From: Neisseria lactamica NS19 | GTDB lineage: Bacteria; Pseudomonadota; Gammaproteobacteria; Burkholderiales; Neisseriaceae | Direction of reading: 5' to 3' | DNA: 48,702 nt | Assembly: GCA_000193795.2 (NCBI GenBank) | Contig: AEPI01000077.1 | Span: 1-48,702 of the forward strand | In this document: piece after piece, positions 1 through 6,254 of the stretch | Layout of the letters: every line of letters starts with the position of its first letter | Position numbering within the stretch: the first letter of the stretch is position 1 | Translations under genes and position numbers: made by a program | Notes under the pieces: generated by a model | The model's input: only the letters and a program-made list of their open reading frames with translations | Database searches by the model: none | Told to the model about the DNA's origin: nothing

Positions 1-312
1 AGCGCGGGAAACTGATGAAGATACAACCGAACTAACTTTACCCGTACTTGATGCTCCAGTAGATACATGCCTAACTTTTAAATCTTGAGCTTCTGAAGTT
101 AAATATCTTCCCGATTCTCTATCAAATACACCTTTCCAAATTCTTCTTCTTTTGTCATCTGAACCTCGAATACCTAAATATCTGCCATCATCATAAACTT
201 CAACCCTATCAAATTTACCCGGAACATTTACTGATGCCAATGCAAATTTAGGTACAAAAAAACTAAAGCATAGGATAATCTTTAAAAAATTTCGCCCTAG
301 GATAAGAAACAT
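1..312 (-). CDS. tspB: TspB-like filamentous phage adsorption protein, N-terminus (cut by window edge)
   Basis: 104 codons are visible before the reading frame runs off the window. It starts at an ATG (312-310) inside the preceding gene and opens with a signal-peptide-like segment: a charged start, a hydrophobic stretch (residues about 11-20) and ALAS near residue 27. A segment with VEVYDDGRYLGIRG follows, then a Ser/Thr/Val-rich tail. TspB is the neisserial filamentous phage protein at the pIII (adsorption) position, known as an immunoglobulin-binding, T-cell-stimulating surface protein. The assignment rests on recall of the N-terminal sequence type and on position after the coat genes. The start is an inference: no other ATG in this frame precedes the signal-like stretch, and it overlaps the upstream gene by 50 bp. 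Confidence 0.7.
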   Translation of the reverse strand, partial: MFLILGRNFLKIILCFSFFVPKFALASVNVPGKFDRVEVYDDGRYLGIRGSDDKRRRIWKGVFDRESGRYLTSEAQDLKVRHVSTGASSTGKVSSVVSSSVSRA

Positions 313-544
313 AACATTTTGCTTCATCTAATTTAATTAATAATGTAGAAGAATCAGGGAATTGAATTTCTATAAAATCTCTATCATAACGATGAAAGAA
401 ATTTCTAAAAATATCAAATGAAAACGAAGATTTAAAAACCCCTTTTCTAATCAATTCCCTATAATAAATTAACGCTTGTGGTAAATCTCTATAAATATGT
501 GAATCAGTTTGAAATTTAACTAAATGATATTCAGAAATAAACAT
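263..544 (-). CDS. Hypothetical filamentous phage protein between minor coat and TspB
   Basis: 93 residues, AT-rich compared with the coat and Rep genes upstream. No signal peptide or membrane segment is visible. It is rich in Phe, Tyr and Arg, with a basic middle section around FRNFFHRYDRDF. It sits between the tiny minor coat gene and tspB on the same strand and its 3' end overlaps the tspB start, so the two are probably translationally coupled. I do not recognise the family. A virion-tip or assembly role is possible from position only. Confidence 0.65.
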   Translation of the reverse strand: MFISEYHLVKFQTDSHIYRDLPQALIYYRELIRKGVFKSSFSFDIFRNFFHRYDRDFIEIQFPDSSTLLIKLDEAKCYVSYPRAKFFKDYPML

Positions 545-591
545 AATTCGGACCTCTTAAAATCACTCTAAAAATCCGATTCTACCACCGC

Positions 592-663
592 TCAATTCTT
601 AAACAGAACCGCCCCGATTAATACGGGTACGGAAACGCCGAGATAAAAATAAAAATCCATCAT
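592..663 (-). CDS. Tiny hydrophobic minor coat-like protein
   Basis: 23 residues starting MMDFYFYLGVSVPVLIG and ending LFKN. It is almost entirely one hydrophobic segment with a C-terminal Lys, the form of the small minor coat proteins (pVII/pIX type) of filamentous phages. Its ATG overlaps the stop of the upstream minor coat-like gene in an ATGA arrangement, which supports translation as part of the coat operon. The functional call is by size, hydrophobicity and position, not by motif. Confidence 0.55.
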   Translation of the reverse strand: MMDFYFYLGVSVPVLIGAVLFKN

Positions 664-938
664 TTCAAAACCTTTTTCAGCAGGGAAACAAAGTAAACGG
701 ACGCGAGGATGCCGAATACTATCCAACCTGTTTCAAGACCGCTTTGCAGGTTGTCTTTCGGACTGCATTCCGCCAATAAAAGCCTTAGCGGCTGACCGTC
801 CGACATCTTCCACAGGCTGCCGTTATATTCCGGCCTGACAATCTGTCCGTTTTCTTTGATTCTTGGTACTACCAAGCTGAAATAAAGGTTTTCAGCCTGG
901 TGCTTCTCAAGACATTTATTTCCGACTTGGTAGTACAT
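660..938 (-). CDS. Minor coat-like filamentous phage membrane protein
   Basis: 92 residues. A soluble N-terminal part (residues 1-70, two Cys) is followed by a C-terminal membrane segment beginning ETGWIVFGILASVYF and ending in LLKKVLK. The last ~25 residues closely resemble the C-terminus of the major coat protein encoded just upstream (EAGWIVVGVFAALFVF..IVKKVMK), so it likely enters the virion by the same coat-protein membrane module. It follows the major coat gene by 14 bp. Function beyond a minor structural protein is inference. Confidence 0.65.
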   Translation of the reverse strand: MYYQVGNKCLEKHQAENLYFSLVVPRIKENGQIVRPEYNGSLWKMSDGQPLRLLLAECSPKDNLQSGLETGWIVFGILASVYFVSLLKKVLK

Positions 939-952
939 GCCGTTTTACCGTT

Positions 953-1171
953 TTACTTCATCACTTTTTTAACGATGGAAAAGACAAAAAGCGCAGCGAA
1001 AACGCCGACTACAATCCAACCGGCTTCCATACCGTCGGCTTTTGCGTTATCCAAAGCGGTTTTTGCAGATTCGGGCAATACTGCGTTTGCATGTGCGGCC
1101 AAAGCCAGAGGAGCGGCAGCAACTACAGCCAGTTTTGCGCCGTATTTACGGCAAGCATTCATGATATTCAT
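953..1171 (-). CDS. Major coat protein (pVIII-type) of filamentous prophage
   Basis: 72 residues. The N-terminal ~29 residues form a signal peptide (basic KYGAK, then a hydrophobic Ala/Val stretch ending AHANA). The mature peptide of about 43 residues has an acidic, helical N-terminal half, a single membrane segment (GWIVVGVFAALFVFSIV) and the basic C-terminus KKVMK that faces the phage DNA. This is the classic filamentous major coat layout, equivalent to the MDA phage coat gene. A good ribosome site (GGAAAC) precedes the ATG. It stands between a small unknown gene and the minor coat-like gene. Confidence 0.85.
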   Translation of the reverse strand: MNIMNACRKYGAKLAVVAAAPLALAAHANAVLPESAKTALDNAKADGMEAGWIVVGVFAALFVFSIVKKVMK

Positions 1172-1243
1172 AATGTTTCCTTTAAAAAGTTTTTGGCGGT
1201 AATGGATGGAGAGTTTTTCAGACGACCGCCGAACGTCCGAAAA

Positions 1244-1441
1244 TCAGTCTTTCAAAAATCCGAATACGACAAATTCGTATTGGTTGCCGATTTCTTCCAA
1301 ACCTGCGTTAATCGCTTCTTCGAAGTCGTAGAAATAATCGGCATTGGTGATTAATTTGGTATGTCCGATGTCGCCCGTTTCAGGAGAGAGATACAGAAAG
1401 TCCCCTGTTGATACGGACTGGACAACATAGACTTTCTGCAT
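1244..1441 (-). CDS. Small conserved filamentous phage protein
   Basis: 65 residues, acidic, starting MQKVYVVQSVSTGDFLYL and ending in GFLKD, with no membrane segment. It lies between the ssDNA-binding-like gene and the coat gene on the same strand, with only 4 bp before it. This position is usual for a small conserved open reading frame in neisserial filamentous phages. I cannot assign a function. Confidence 0.7.
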   Translation of the reverse strand: MQKVYVVQSVSTGDFLYLSPETGDIGHTKLITNADYFYDFEEAINAGLEEIGNQYEFVVFGFLKD

Positions 1442-1445
1442 TCAA

Positions 1446-1736
1446 TCAGCCTTTCTTAACGGGTTGAAAACCGATGACTTTCAGTTTTTGGGTTTTGCCC
1501 GTAGTGACGATTTCTACGTTCAGGTTTGCTTCGATCGGAAATTGGGCGTTTCGGAACTGCTCGAAATTGGCAGAGCCGCCGAAATCATATTCAGTAGTAG
1601 AGCTGCCCAATGCGTTGCCTTGGGAGCTGTCTAAGGGTGTGGCGACAATCAAGCGGCAATAGTCGAAGTTCTTGCCTTCGATTTGTCCGTTGAATTTTTT
1701 AACGCCGACGATGTGGCCTTGAAGTTGGATGTTCAT
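1446..1736 (-). CDS. Filamentous phage ssDNA-binding-like protein (pV position)
   Basis: 96 residues from the ATG at 1736, chosen because AAGGAAA lies just upstream. A longer in-frame start at 1790 would run back into the Rep gene and lacks a ribosome site. The sequence is beta-rich (MNIQLQGHIVGVKKFNG..., later LNVEIVTTGKTQKLKVIGF), compatible with an OB-like single-strand binding fold. It immediately follows the replication initiator, where filamentous phages encode the protein that coats single-stranded progeny DNA. The fold is inferred from strand pattern and position. Confidence 0.65.
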   Translation of the reverse strand: MNIQLQGHIVGVKKFNGQIEGKNFDYCRLIVATPLDSSQGNALGSSTTEYDFGGSANFEQFRNAQFPIEANLNVEIVTTGKTQKLKVIGFQPVKKG

Positions 1737-1780
1737 TTTTTGGTTTCCTTGTGTGATTAAACGTCTTTCGGGCAGACGCT

Positions 1781-3124
1781 TTAAGCCCATAAAACTGATA
1801 AATTTGCGTATTTGTCATACATGAAATCGTAGTAACTTTCTTCATTGTTGACGTGTTTTTGCTGTTCAAGCTGCTTTTCAAGATTCTCGTAATATTCGTA
1901 CATACTGTAAGGGTCTTTGTACGGTTTGAATGCGGGCTGTTCATGAATGGCTTGGGCTTTCAAAAAGGCGCAGTCGTAGGATTCGGGAGCCAAAGACTTG
2001 GGCAGCTTGTGATGACTCGGCTCAATCAGTTCAAACAGTTTGGCTTTGTCCAGTTCGGGAAAAATGAATTTCAGACCGTTTGCCGCACGTCCAAACTGTT
2101 TTTTAACCCATTCAAGGTAGCGGTCGGCTGAAATAACCTTATCTTCCTTAAGCGCGTGTATGCGCGTTGCTTTTTGGGCAAAGCTTTCACAAATCGGATA
2201 TGCACCGCCGAAATATTCGCCCGGATTCTGCAAAACTTCGAAAGGGATAACGATGTCTTTTGCTTTGAATTCGATTTCAAAGCGCGTCCATGTGCTTTTT
2301 TTATCGCCCAACTGCTTGCCTTTTTCATAGACGCGGACATATTTGGACGATTCACGGGAGCCGATACCATAGGTCTTGCCTTTGGTCATTTTGGCTTCAT
2401 CATCTTCTTCCCAATCTGACCCCAAACATTCGCCTTTTGGTTTGACGTGATGACAGGTAAACATACCTTTATTTCGGTCTTCACGGGCTTGGTTCGGGCT
2501 GTATTCGCCGTTGAAAAAGTCTTTTGCGATGTCAACGCGTGTGATTTTTGGGCGGATTGCATTAGTCAGGAATGCGAAAAGTCGGGATTCCCAACCTTCT
2601 TTTGCGACGCCGCAACCGGTGCCGGTCAGTTCGAAAAGAATGGTATTGTTTTGTCCGCCAAAATGGACGCGACCGTATAGTGCATCTTCCGAACCCATCA
2701 ACCAACAACGCTCATAGAAACGACCGCCCGAACCTTTGGATTCTTTGTATATACCGAAACCGAAAACTTCTTCGGCGAGCATGGACGCGGCACGAATGAA
2801 ATCTTCGTCTTCCAAAAGACTTACACGAACGCCGTATTTATCGAAAAAGGTTTTTTCATGAAATGAAAAGCTGATTTGGTCGATGAAAGCCGAATCTGAT
2901 ACACCGCGCCTAAGAGGAACGCCTAACAGGTTTCCTTTGCCGTCCGTTATGTACGTTTCGTAACATTCGAAGACTTCCTGAACCCTGCCCGCCGTTTCGG
3001 TTTCTGTACCCCCCCTGTTAGATAAGGGGGGAAGATTTGAAGCGGTTGCCGGCTTCCTGCCGTCCGCTAAAGCGTCCGTCATCACGCCGGCAACCGCCTT
3101 TGTCATCCCTTGCTTATCTTCCAT
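1781..3124 (-). CDS. Filamentous phage replication initiation protein (Rep_trans-type)
   Basis: 447 residues from the ATG at 3124, which has GAGG nine bases upstream; the frame is open a few codons further but only to a TTG. The centre has hallmarks of the replication initiation factor family: IDQISFSF (about residue 84), then ITRVDIAKDFF, the conserved RVD metal/catalytic-core strand, and TRFEIEFKAKD. These proteins nick the double-stranded form and start rolling-circle replication. It is the first gene of the filamentous operon that runs leftward to tspB. The 5' end faces the Mu-like region, with under 350 bp between the two prophages. Confidence 0.8.
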   Translation of the reverse strand: MEDKQGMTKAVAGVMTDALADGRKPATASNLPPLSNRGGTETETAGRVQEVFECYETYITDGKGNLLGVPLRRGVSDSAFIDQISFSFHEKTFFDKYGVRVSLLEDEDFIRAASMLAEEVFGFGIYKESKGSGGRFYERCWLMGSEDALYGRVHFGGQNNTILFELTGTGCGVAKEGWESRLFAFLTNAIRPKITRVDIAKDFFNGEYSPNQAREDRNKGMFTCHHVKPKGECLGSDWEEDDEAKMTKGKTYGIGSRESSKYVRVYEKGKQLGDKKSTWTRFEIEFKAKDIVIPFEVLQNPGEYFGGAYPICESFAQKATRIHALKEDKVISADRYLEWVKKQFGRAANGLKFIFPELDKAKLFELIEPSHHKLPKSLAPESYDCAFLKAQAIHEQPAFKPYKDPYSMYEYYENLEKQLEQQKHVNNEESYYDFMYDKYANLSVLWA

Positions 3125-3266
3125 GGTGCGAATCCTCAAAAACGGGCAAAAAAAAGCCCTGTTACTTGTAGAAAGTAAAGGGCGTTAATTTTTGTTAATC
3201 GTCCCTTATTGGGGACGCAATATATAAGGCCGTCTGAAATGAGACACGAATATGCGGCTCGGGCTT

Positions 3267-3368
3267 GCCCTCTCCCCGGCCCTCTCCCACGGGGAGAGGG
3301 GGCGGATGCGGCGAAGACGGCAGGGTTCGGAGTTGCCCTCTCCCCAACCCTCTCCCATAGGGAGAGGG
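3267..3368. repeat. Two copies of a GCCCTCTCCCC / GGGAGAGGG hairpin repeat
   Basis: Copies at 3267-3300 and 3335-3368 each read GCCCTCTCCCC, two variable bases, CCCTCTCCCA, a short loop and GGGAGAGGG, so the second half folds into a stable hairpin. A third copy is at 3981-4013. They lie in the gap between the two prophages. I do not know a family name; the form suggests a small dispersed palindromic repeat. Confidence 0.75.
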
Positions 3369-3406
3369 AGCGAAGGGGGCGCGCCGGTTAGGGCGGATTG
3401 GGTACG

Positions 3407-3464
3407 CAATAATTTTTTTGCCTTAAGAAAATATTAATTAATTGATTTAAAAGGAAATATAAAA
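3407..3464 (+). promoter_or_regulatory. Duplicated leader, copy 1, upstream of the first Mu early gene
   Basis: AT-rich leader containing a T7 run, GCCTTA, GAAAATAT and then GATTTAAAAGGAAATA before the ATG at 3465. Nearly the same order recurs at 4064-4119. The AAGGA is the ribosome site; the rest could be a promoter or translation enhancer. A promoter role is not proven by the sequence. Confidence 0.5.
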
Positions 3465-3698
3465 ATGTCTCATTTGTTTTGCGAACGAAAAACCAAGTGG
3501 ATCGGTTTGGCTTTTTGGTTGTTGTTGTTTGGGGCGGTTTTGGTGGGCACGATGCTGCACAGCTGCTCTAAGCCCAATGTGTCGGCGGCAAAGTTGGAAA
3601 TGTCGCGCCGCGAGCTTCTGGCGGATTTGGAGGCAAAAGCCCGGATCGAACAATACGAGGCGATGAGTACGGAAGAAAAAATGAAAGGGATTGCATAA
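3465..3698 (+). CDS. Small membrane protein, Mu-like prophage early region
   Basis: 77 residues. A basic N-terminus (CERKTKW) precedes one membrane segment (IGLAFWLLLFGAVLVGTML), followed by an amphipathic helical tail rich in Glu, Lys and Ala (SRRELLADLEAKARIEQYEAM). The ribosome site AAAGGA is well placed. It is the first plus-strand gene after the filamentous prophage and begins the run of small early genes. The family is not recognised. Confidence 0.6.
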   Translation: MSHLFCERKTKWIGLAFWLLLFGAVLVGTMLHSCSKPNVSAAKLEMSRRELLADLEAKARIEQYEAMSTEEKMKGIA

Positions 3699-3702
3699 GC
3701 CA

Positions 3703-3801
3703 TTGAGTCCTGCGGCGAAACAAGAGGCTTTGGAACGTGCGCTTAAGGAAATCCGCGCGAAATATGGCGATAAGGCGATTGTGAAAGGATGTGTGAAATG
3801 A
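3703..3801 (+). CDS. Very small early ORF with TTG start
   Basis: 32 residues if the TTG at 3703 starts it: LSPAAKQEALERALKEIRAK then YGDKAIVKGCVK. It is helical and charged. The stop overlaps the ATG of the next gene (ATGA), a sign of coupled translation, and only 4 bases separate it from the previous stop. There is no strong ribosome site, so it might be read by re-initiation. Function unknown. Confidence 0.4.
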   Translation: MSPAAKQEALERALKEIRAKYGDKAIVKGCVK

Positions 3802-3953
3802 GTTTCGGACGACGTAATACGGATTGGCAGGCTTGGGGACAACACCGCAGGCGTGCGACGGCGCGACCGGCGCAAAAAAGCCGGGCGCGTGAAATCGAGG
3901 AATATCAGGCGCGTTTTGAACGGCCTGCCGAGAAGAAGGAGGAGAAAAAATGA
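3798..3953 (+). CDS. Small basic protein, Mu-like early region
   Basis: 51 residues, very basic in the first 30 (MSFGRRNTDWQAWGQHRRRA) and charged and helical at the end (EKKEEKK). Its ATG overlaps the preceding stop. A small nucleic-acid-binding role is conceivable from charge alone; I do not recognise a family. The palindromic CCCTCTCC repeat begins 27 bp after its stop. Confidence 0.5.
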   Translation: MSFGRRNTDWQAWGQHRRRATARPAQKSRAREIEEYQARFERPAEKKEEKK

Positions 3954-3980
3954 TTTGGTCTGTTGATGGATTGCGGGGTT

Positions 3981-4013
3981 GCCCTCTCCCCAACCCTCTC
4001 CCACAGGAGAGGG
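3981..4013. repeat. Third copy of the GCCCTCTCCCC hairpin repeat
   Basis: GCCCTCTCCCCAACCCTCTC continues to a hairpin closing with GGAGAGGG. It is nearly the same as the copy at 3335-3368. It lies between two small early genes and just ahead of the second copy of the duplicated leader. Confidence 0.75.
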
Positions 4014-4063
4014 GGCGGAGGCGGGGATGACGACAATTAAAACGGTAAGCCGTTGATGTTGCT

Positions 4064-4119
4064 CTATATTTTTTTGCCTTATTGAAAATATAAGGTACTG
4101 ATTTAAAAGGATTTAAGAA
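4064..4119 (+). promoter_or_regulatory. Duplicated leader, copy 2
   Basis: Same order of blocks as 3407-3464: T run, GCCTTATTGAAAATAT, GATTTAAAAGGATTT, then the ATG at 4120. Together with the hairpin repeats, this suggests that a segment of the early region was duplicated. Confidence 0.5.
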
Positions 4120-4287
4120 ATGAATGCAAAAGAAATTGCAGAATGGCTCGAAGACCGTGGCGAGCTGATGGTCATGAAGAAGGACGGCGAAGGCTTTGTA
4201 ATCGCTGCGCGGTCGCCGGACGGGATGTGGAAAACGGCGGAAGCGGAAACTTTGGCGCGGGCGATAACTTTATGGGAGGAGGTGTGA
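4120..4287 (+). CDS. Small hypothetical early protein
   Basis: 55 residues beginning MNAKEIAEWLEDRGELMVMK, with a beta-strand-like centre (GEGFVIAARSPDGMW) and a helical end (AEAETLARAITLWEEV). The AAAGGA ribosome site is within the duplicated leader. Its TGA overlaps the ATG of the following membrane protein. The form (a one-domain adaptor of about 55 residues) is common in neisserial Mu-like phages; function unknown. Confidence 0.65.
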   Translation: MNAKEIAEWLEDRGELMVMKKDGEGFVIAARSPDGMWKTAEAETLARAITLWEEV

Positions 4288-4472
4288 TGTTTAAGTTGAT
4301 TTATTTCGGTGCGGTGTTTGTTTTGGGGCTGGGTATTGCTTTGGTTTGTATGGCGGACTTCCTTAATGGCCGCCGTCCGCTGAAGGCCGAAATATTAGGC
4401 GCGGCAGGAATCACTTTTGGCTTGTTGTCCGCGTGGCTGTCGATGATGGTGTTGTCCGGAGTAATCAAATGA
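4287..4472 (+). CDS. Small two-helix membrane protein
   Basis: 61 residues. Two hydrophobic segments (LIYFGAVFVLGLGIALVCM and, after a short basic loop FLNGRRPLKAE, ILGAAGITFGLLSAWLSMMV) indicate an inner-membrane hairpin. It overlaps the genes on both sides by a few bases, so it is part of the early operon. No family recognised; holin-like topology is possible, but early-region placement argues against lysis. Confidence 0.65.
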   Translation: MFKLIYFGAVFVLGLGIALVCMADFLNGRRPLKAEILGAAGITFGLLSAWLSMMVLSGVIK

Positions 4473-4954
4473 ACGTGAAATGCCCGAACTGCGGTGCGGT
4501 GCATAGCCTGGACACCTTAATCAATGATGCGGAGGCTTCAGCGGTATTAAAGGCTGTGTTGGAGATGGATGTGGAATTGGGCAAGGCGGCAATACGGTAT
4601 ATCGGTTTGTTCCGCCCCGCCAAGTCCCAGCTCTCTTGGGCGCGTACCGCGAAACTGCTGAATGAGTTGCTGCCGATGATTAAGGCGCAGGAGGCGGTGC
4701 GTGACGGGGTTTGTTTTCCTGCCCCTACCGAGGCTTGGATTCACGGTTTTAATGGAACCGTTAATGCCCGCGACCAAGGCCGTCTGAAAACGCCGCTGAA
4801 GTCGCACGGATACCTGTATGAAATCCTTGCGGGCCGGGTTGGCCAGCCAAGCGCAGGGAATCAGACAAACCAACCAAACCGCCGCGCCGCACTGCCGGCC
4901 AACCCCAGCCAAACCCTTACCGCAGCCGCATCGCTGCAAGGATTGAAGAAATGA
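4469..4954 (+). CDS. Early protein with N-terminal zinc-ribbon-like CxxC
   Basis: 161 residues from the ATG at 4469, chosen over an upstream in-frame start because it gives the usual ATGA overlap with the previous gene. It opens MNVKCPNCGAVHSLDTLI, a single CPxCG knuckle as in DNA- or RNA-binding zinc ribbons, though a second Cys pair is not seen. The middle is helical (VELGKAAIRYIGLFRPAK, QLSWARTAKLLNELL) and the tail is low complexity, rich in Asn, Pro and Ala. An AG-dialect uptake word is inside the gene at 4777. A replication or regulatory accessory role is a guess. Confidence 0.6.
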   Translation: MNVKCPNCGAVHSLDTLINDAEASAVLKAVLEMDVELGKAAIRYIGLFRPAKSQLSWARTAKLLNELLPMIKAQEAVRDGVCFPAPTEAWIHGFNGTVNARDQGRLKTPLKSHGYLYEILAGRVGQPSAGNQTNQPNRRAALPANPSQTLTAAASLQGLKK

Positions 4955-5439
4955 AAGAACTGCCTACCCAACTGCATAACGCCATGATCGACGGCCTGAC
5001 CATGCTTTTGACCCTGCGTCTGACCGGTTCGCCGGCTGCCGACACTGTAGCCGCCACTGCGCAAACATGGAGCCGTGTGTTGGCGCACGGCCGGGCGTGG
5101 GACGAAGCGCGAGATGTATCGCGCTTTCAGACGGCCTTTATGGTGATGGCGAATGAAATGAGCCGCTGGCCGAGTCCGAAAGATTTTTTGGACAAGCTGC
5201 CGCCGCCACCGGAGCCGTTGAAGCTGGAGCACCACTACCACCCTACGGCAAAGGGAAAAGCGAAGGGGAAATCGGCTTTAAACCGCATACAGGGCGTAAT
5301 TAAAGAGGTGTTAAGAAGCAAGTCACTGAAACCGCCTCCGGCTGAAACCGCCACCGAGCAGATTTTGAGACACCGCGCGAAAGTTGAAGCACTTGCCAAA
5401 CGCGAACGCGAACAAGGCTTGAGCAAGCCGAAATGTTAA
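4951..5439 (+). CDS. Hypothetical Mu-like early protein
   Basis: 162 residues, starting 4 bases inside the previous gene (ATGA). The N-terminal half is helical (MKELPTQLHNAMIDGLTMLL, then a Trp-containing segment AQTWSRVLAHGRAWDEARD) and includes WPSPKDFLDKLPPPPEP; the C-terminal half is basic and helical. The WPSPKDFLDxLPPPP stretch is typical of a helper often found before Gam in Mu-like phages, but I cannot name its function. Confidence 0.65.
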   Translation: MKELPTQLHNAMIDGLTMLLTLRLTGSPAADTVAATAQTWSRVLAHGRAWDEARDVSRFQTAFMVMANEMSRWPSPKDFLDKLPPPPEPLKLEHHYHPTAKGKAKGKSALNRIQGVIKEVLRSKSLKPPPAETATEQILRHRAKVEALAKREREQGLSKPKC

Positions 5440-5463
5440 ACCCAACCTGAAAGGAAAGAAAAA

Positions 5464-5985
5464 ATGGCTAAAACCCGAATCAAACAGCCCGCTATCGAAG
5501 CGGCACAAGACAAAGCGGAAGTTACTGCGTTTATCCGCCAAATCGGCGACTTGCAGCGCGAAGTCAAACGCCTGGAAACCGAAGCCGGAGACAAAAAAGC
5601 GGTTATCGAAGAAGAATATGCCGCCAAAGCCGCGCCGATGTGTGCCGAAATCATGAGCCTGACCGAACGTGTGGCCGCCTACTGCGAGGCTCATAAGGAC
5701 GAGCTGACGGAAAACGGTAAAACCAAAACCGTGGACTTTACCACCGGCCTGATCAAATGGCGCATCCGTCCGCCATCCGTCAAGGTAACAGGCGTGGCCG
5801 CCGTCTTGGCGTGGCTCTCGGAAAAATCCGCCTTTGCCGAGTTTGTCCGCACTAAAAAGGAAATCGACAAAGACGCCATCCTGAATCAAAAAGAGCGTTT
5901 TTCAGACGGCCAAGTGCCGGGGATTAAGATTGTGTCGGGGCTTGAGGATTTTGTGATTGAGCCGACGGAGCAGGAGTTGTCATGA
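5464..5985 (+). CDS. gam: Gam-like host-nuclease inhibitor protein
   Basis: 173 residues. The first ~80 residues are a long charged helix (AAQDKAEVTAFIRQIGDLQR, then EVKRLETEAGDKKAVIEEEY), followed by the compact domain with FTTGLIKWRIRPPSVKVTG and AVLAWLSEKSAF, as in phage Mu Gam. Mu Gam is a Ku-like dimer that binds double-stranded DNA ends and shields them from RecBCD-type exonucleases. It has an AAGGAAAG ribosome site and overlaps the next small membrane protein gene. Confidence 0.85.
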   Translation: MAKTRIKQPAIEAAQDKAEVTAFIRQIGDLQREVKRLETEAGDKKAVIEEEYAAKAAPMCAEIMSLTERVAAYCEAHKDELTENGKTKTVDFTTGLIKWRIRPPSVKVTGVAAVLAWLSEKSAFAEFVRTKKEIDKDAILNQKERFSDGQVPGIKIVSGLEDFVIEPTEQELS

Positions 5986-6227
5986 TGGAAAACGGAAATT
6001 TAAATACTGATGAGCTGGAATTTTTAAGAACTGCCGCACGCGATTCCTTCTACATCCACGCTCAAGTCGAAAATGCCAACCGAAAATTGGAAACCGCTTT
6101 TCTCGTGTGGGGAAAAGTGAAAGAAGGAGAAAAAGAGGCTATGCGCGCCCGAAAAAAAGCCTTTATTTATTACTGCTTCGGGGTGGTTTGGTTTTTTCTT
6201 GCGTTGATTTTATTTCTTCTTTGGTAA
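5982..6227 (+). CDS. Small C-tail-anchored membrane protein
   Basis: 81 residues. A soluble helical N-terminal part (MENGNLNTDELEFLRTAARD...) is followed by a basic stretch (MRARKKAF) and a C-terminal membrane anchor (IYYCFGVVWFFLALILFLLW) that ends the protein. It overlaps gam by four bases. No known family recognised. Confidence 0.6.
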   Translation: MMENGNLNTDELEFLRTAARDSFYIHAQVENANRKLETAFLVWGKVKEGEKEAMRARKKAFIYYCFGVVWFFLALILFLLW

Positions 6228-6254
6228 TAAGTAGATTTTATAAAGGATTATATT

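Noticed and set aside
3447..4004. Minus-strand open frame of 185 codons
   Set aside because: It crosses several small plus-strand genes that have ribosome sites and ATGA couplings; no own start signal.
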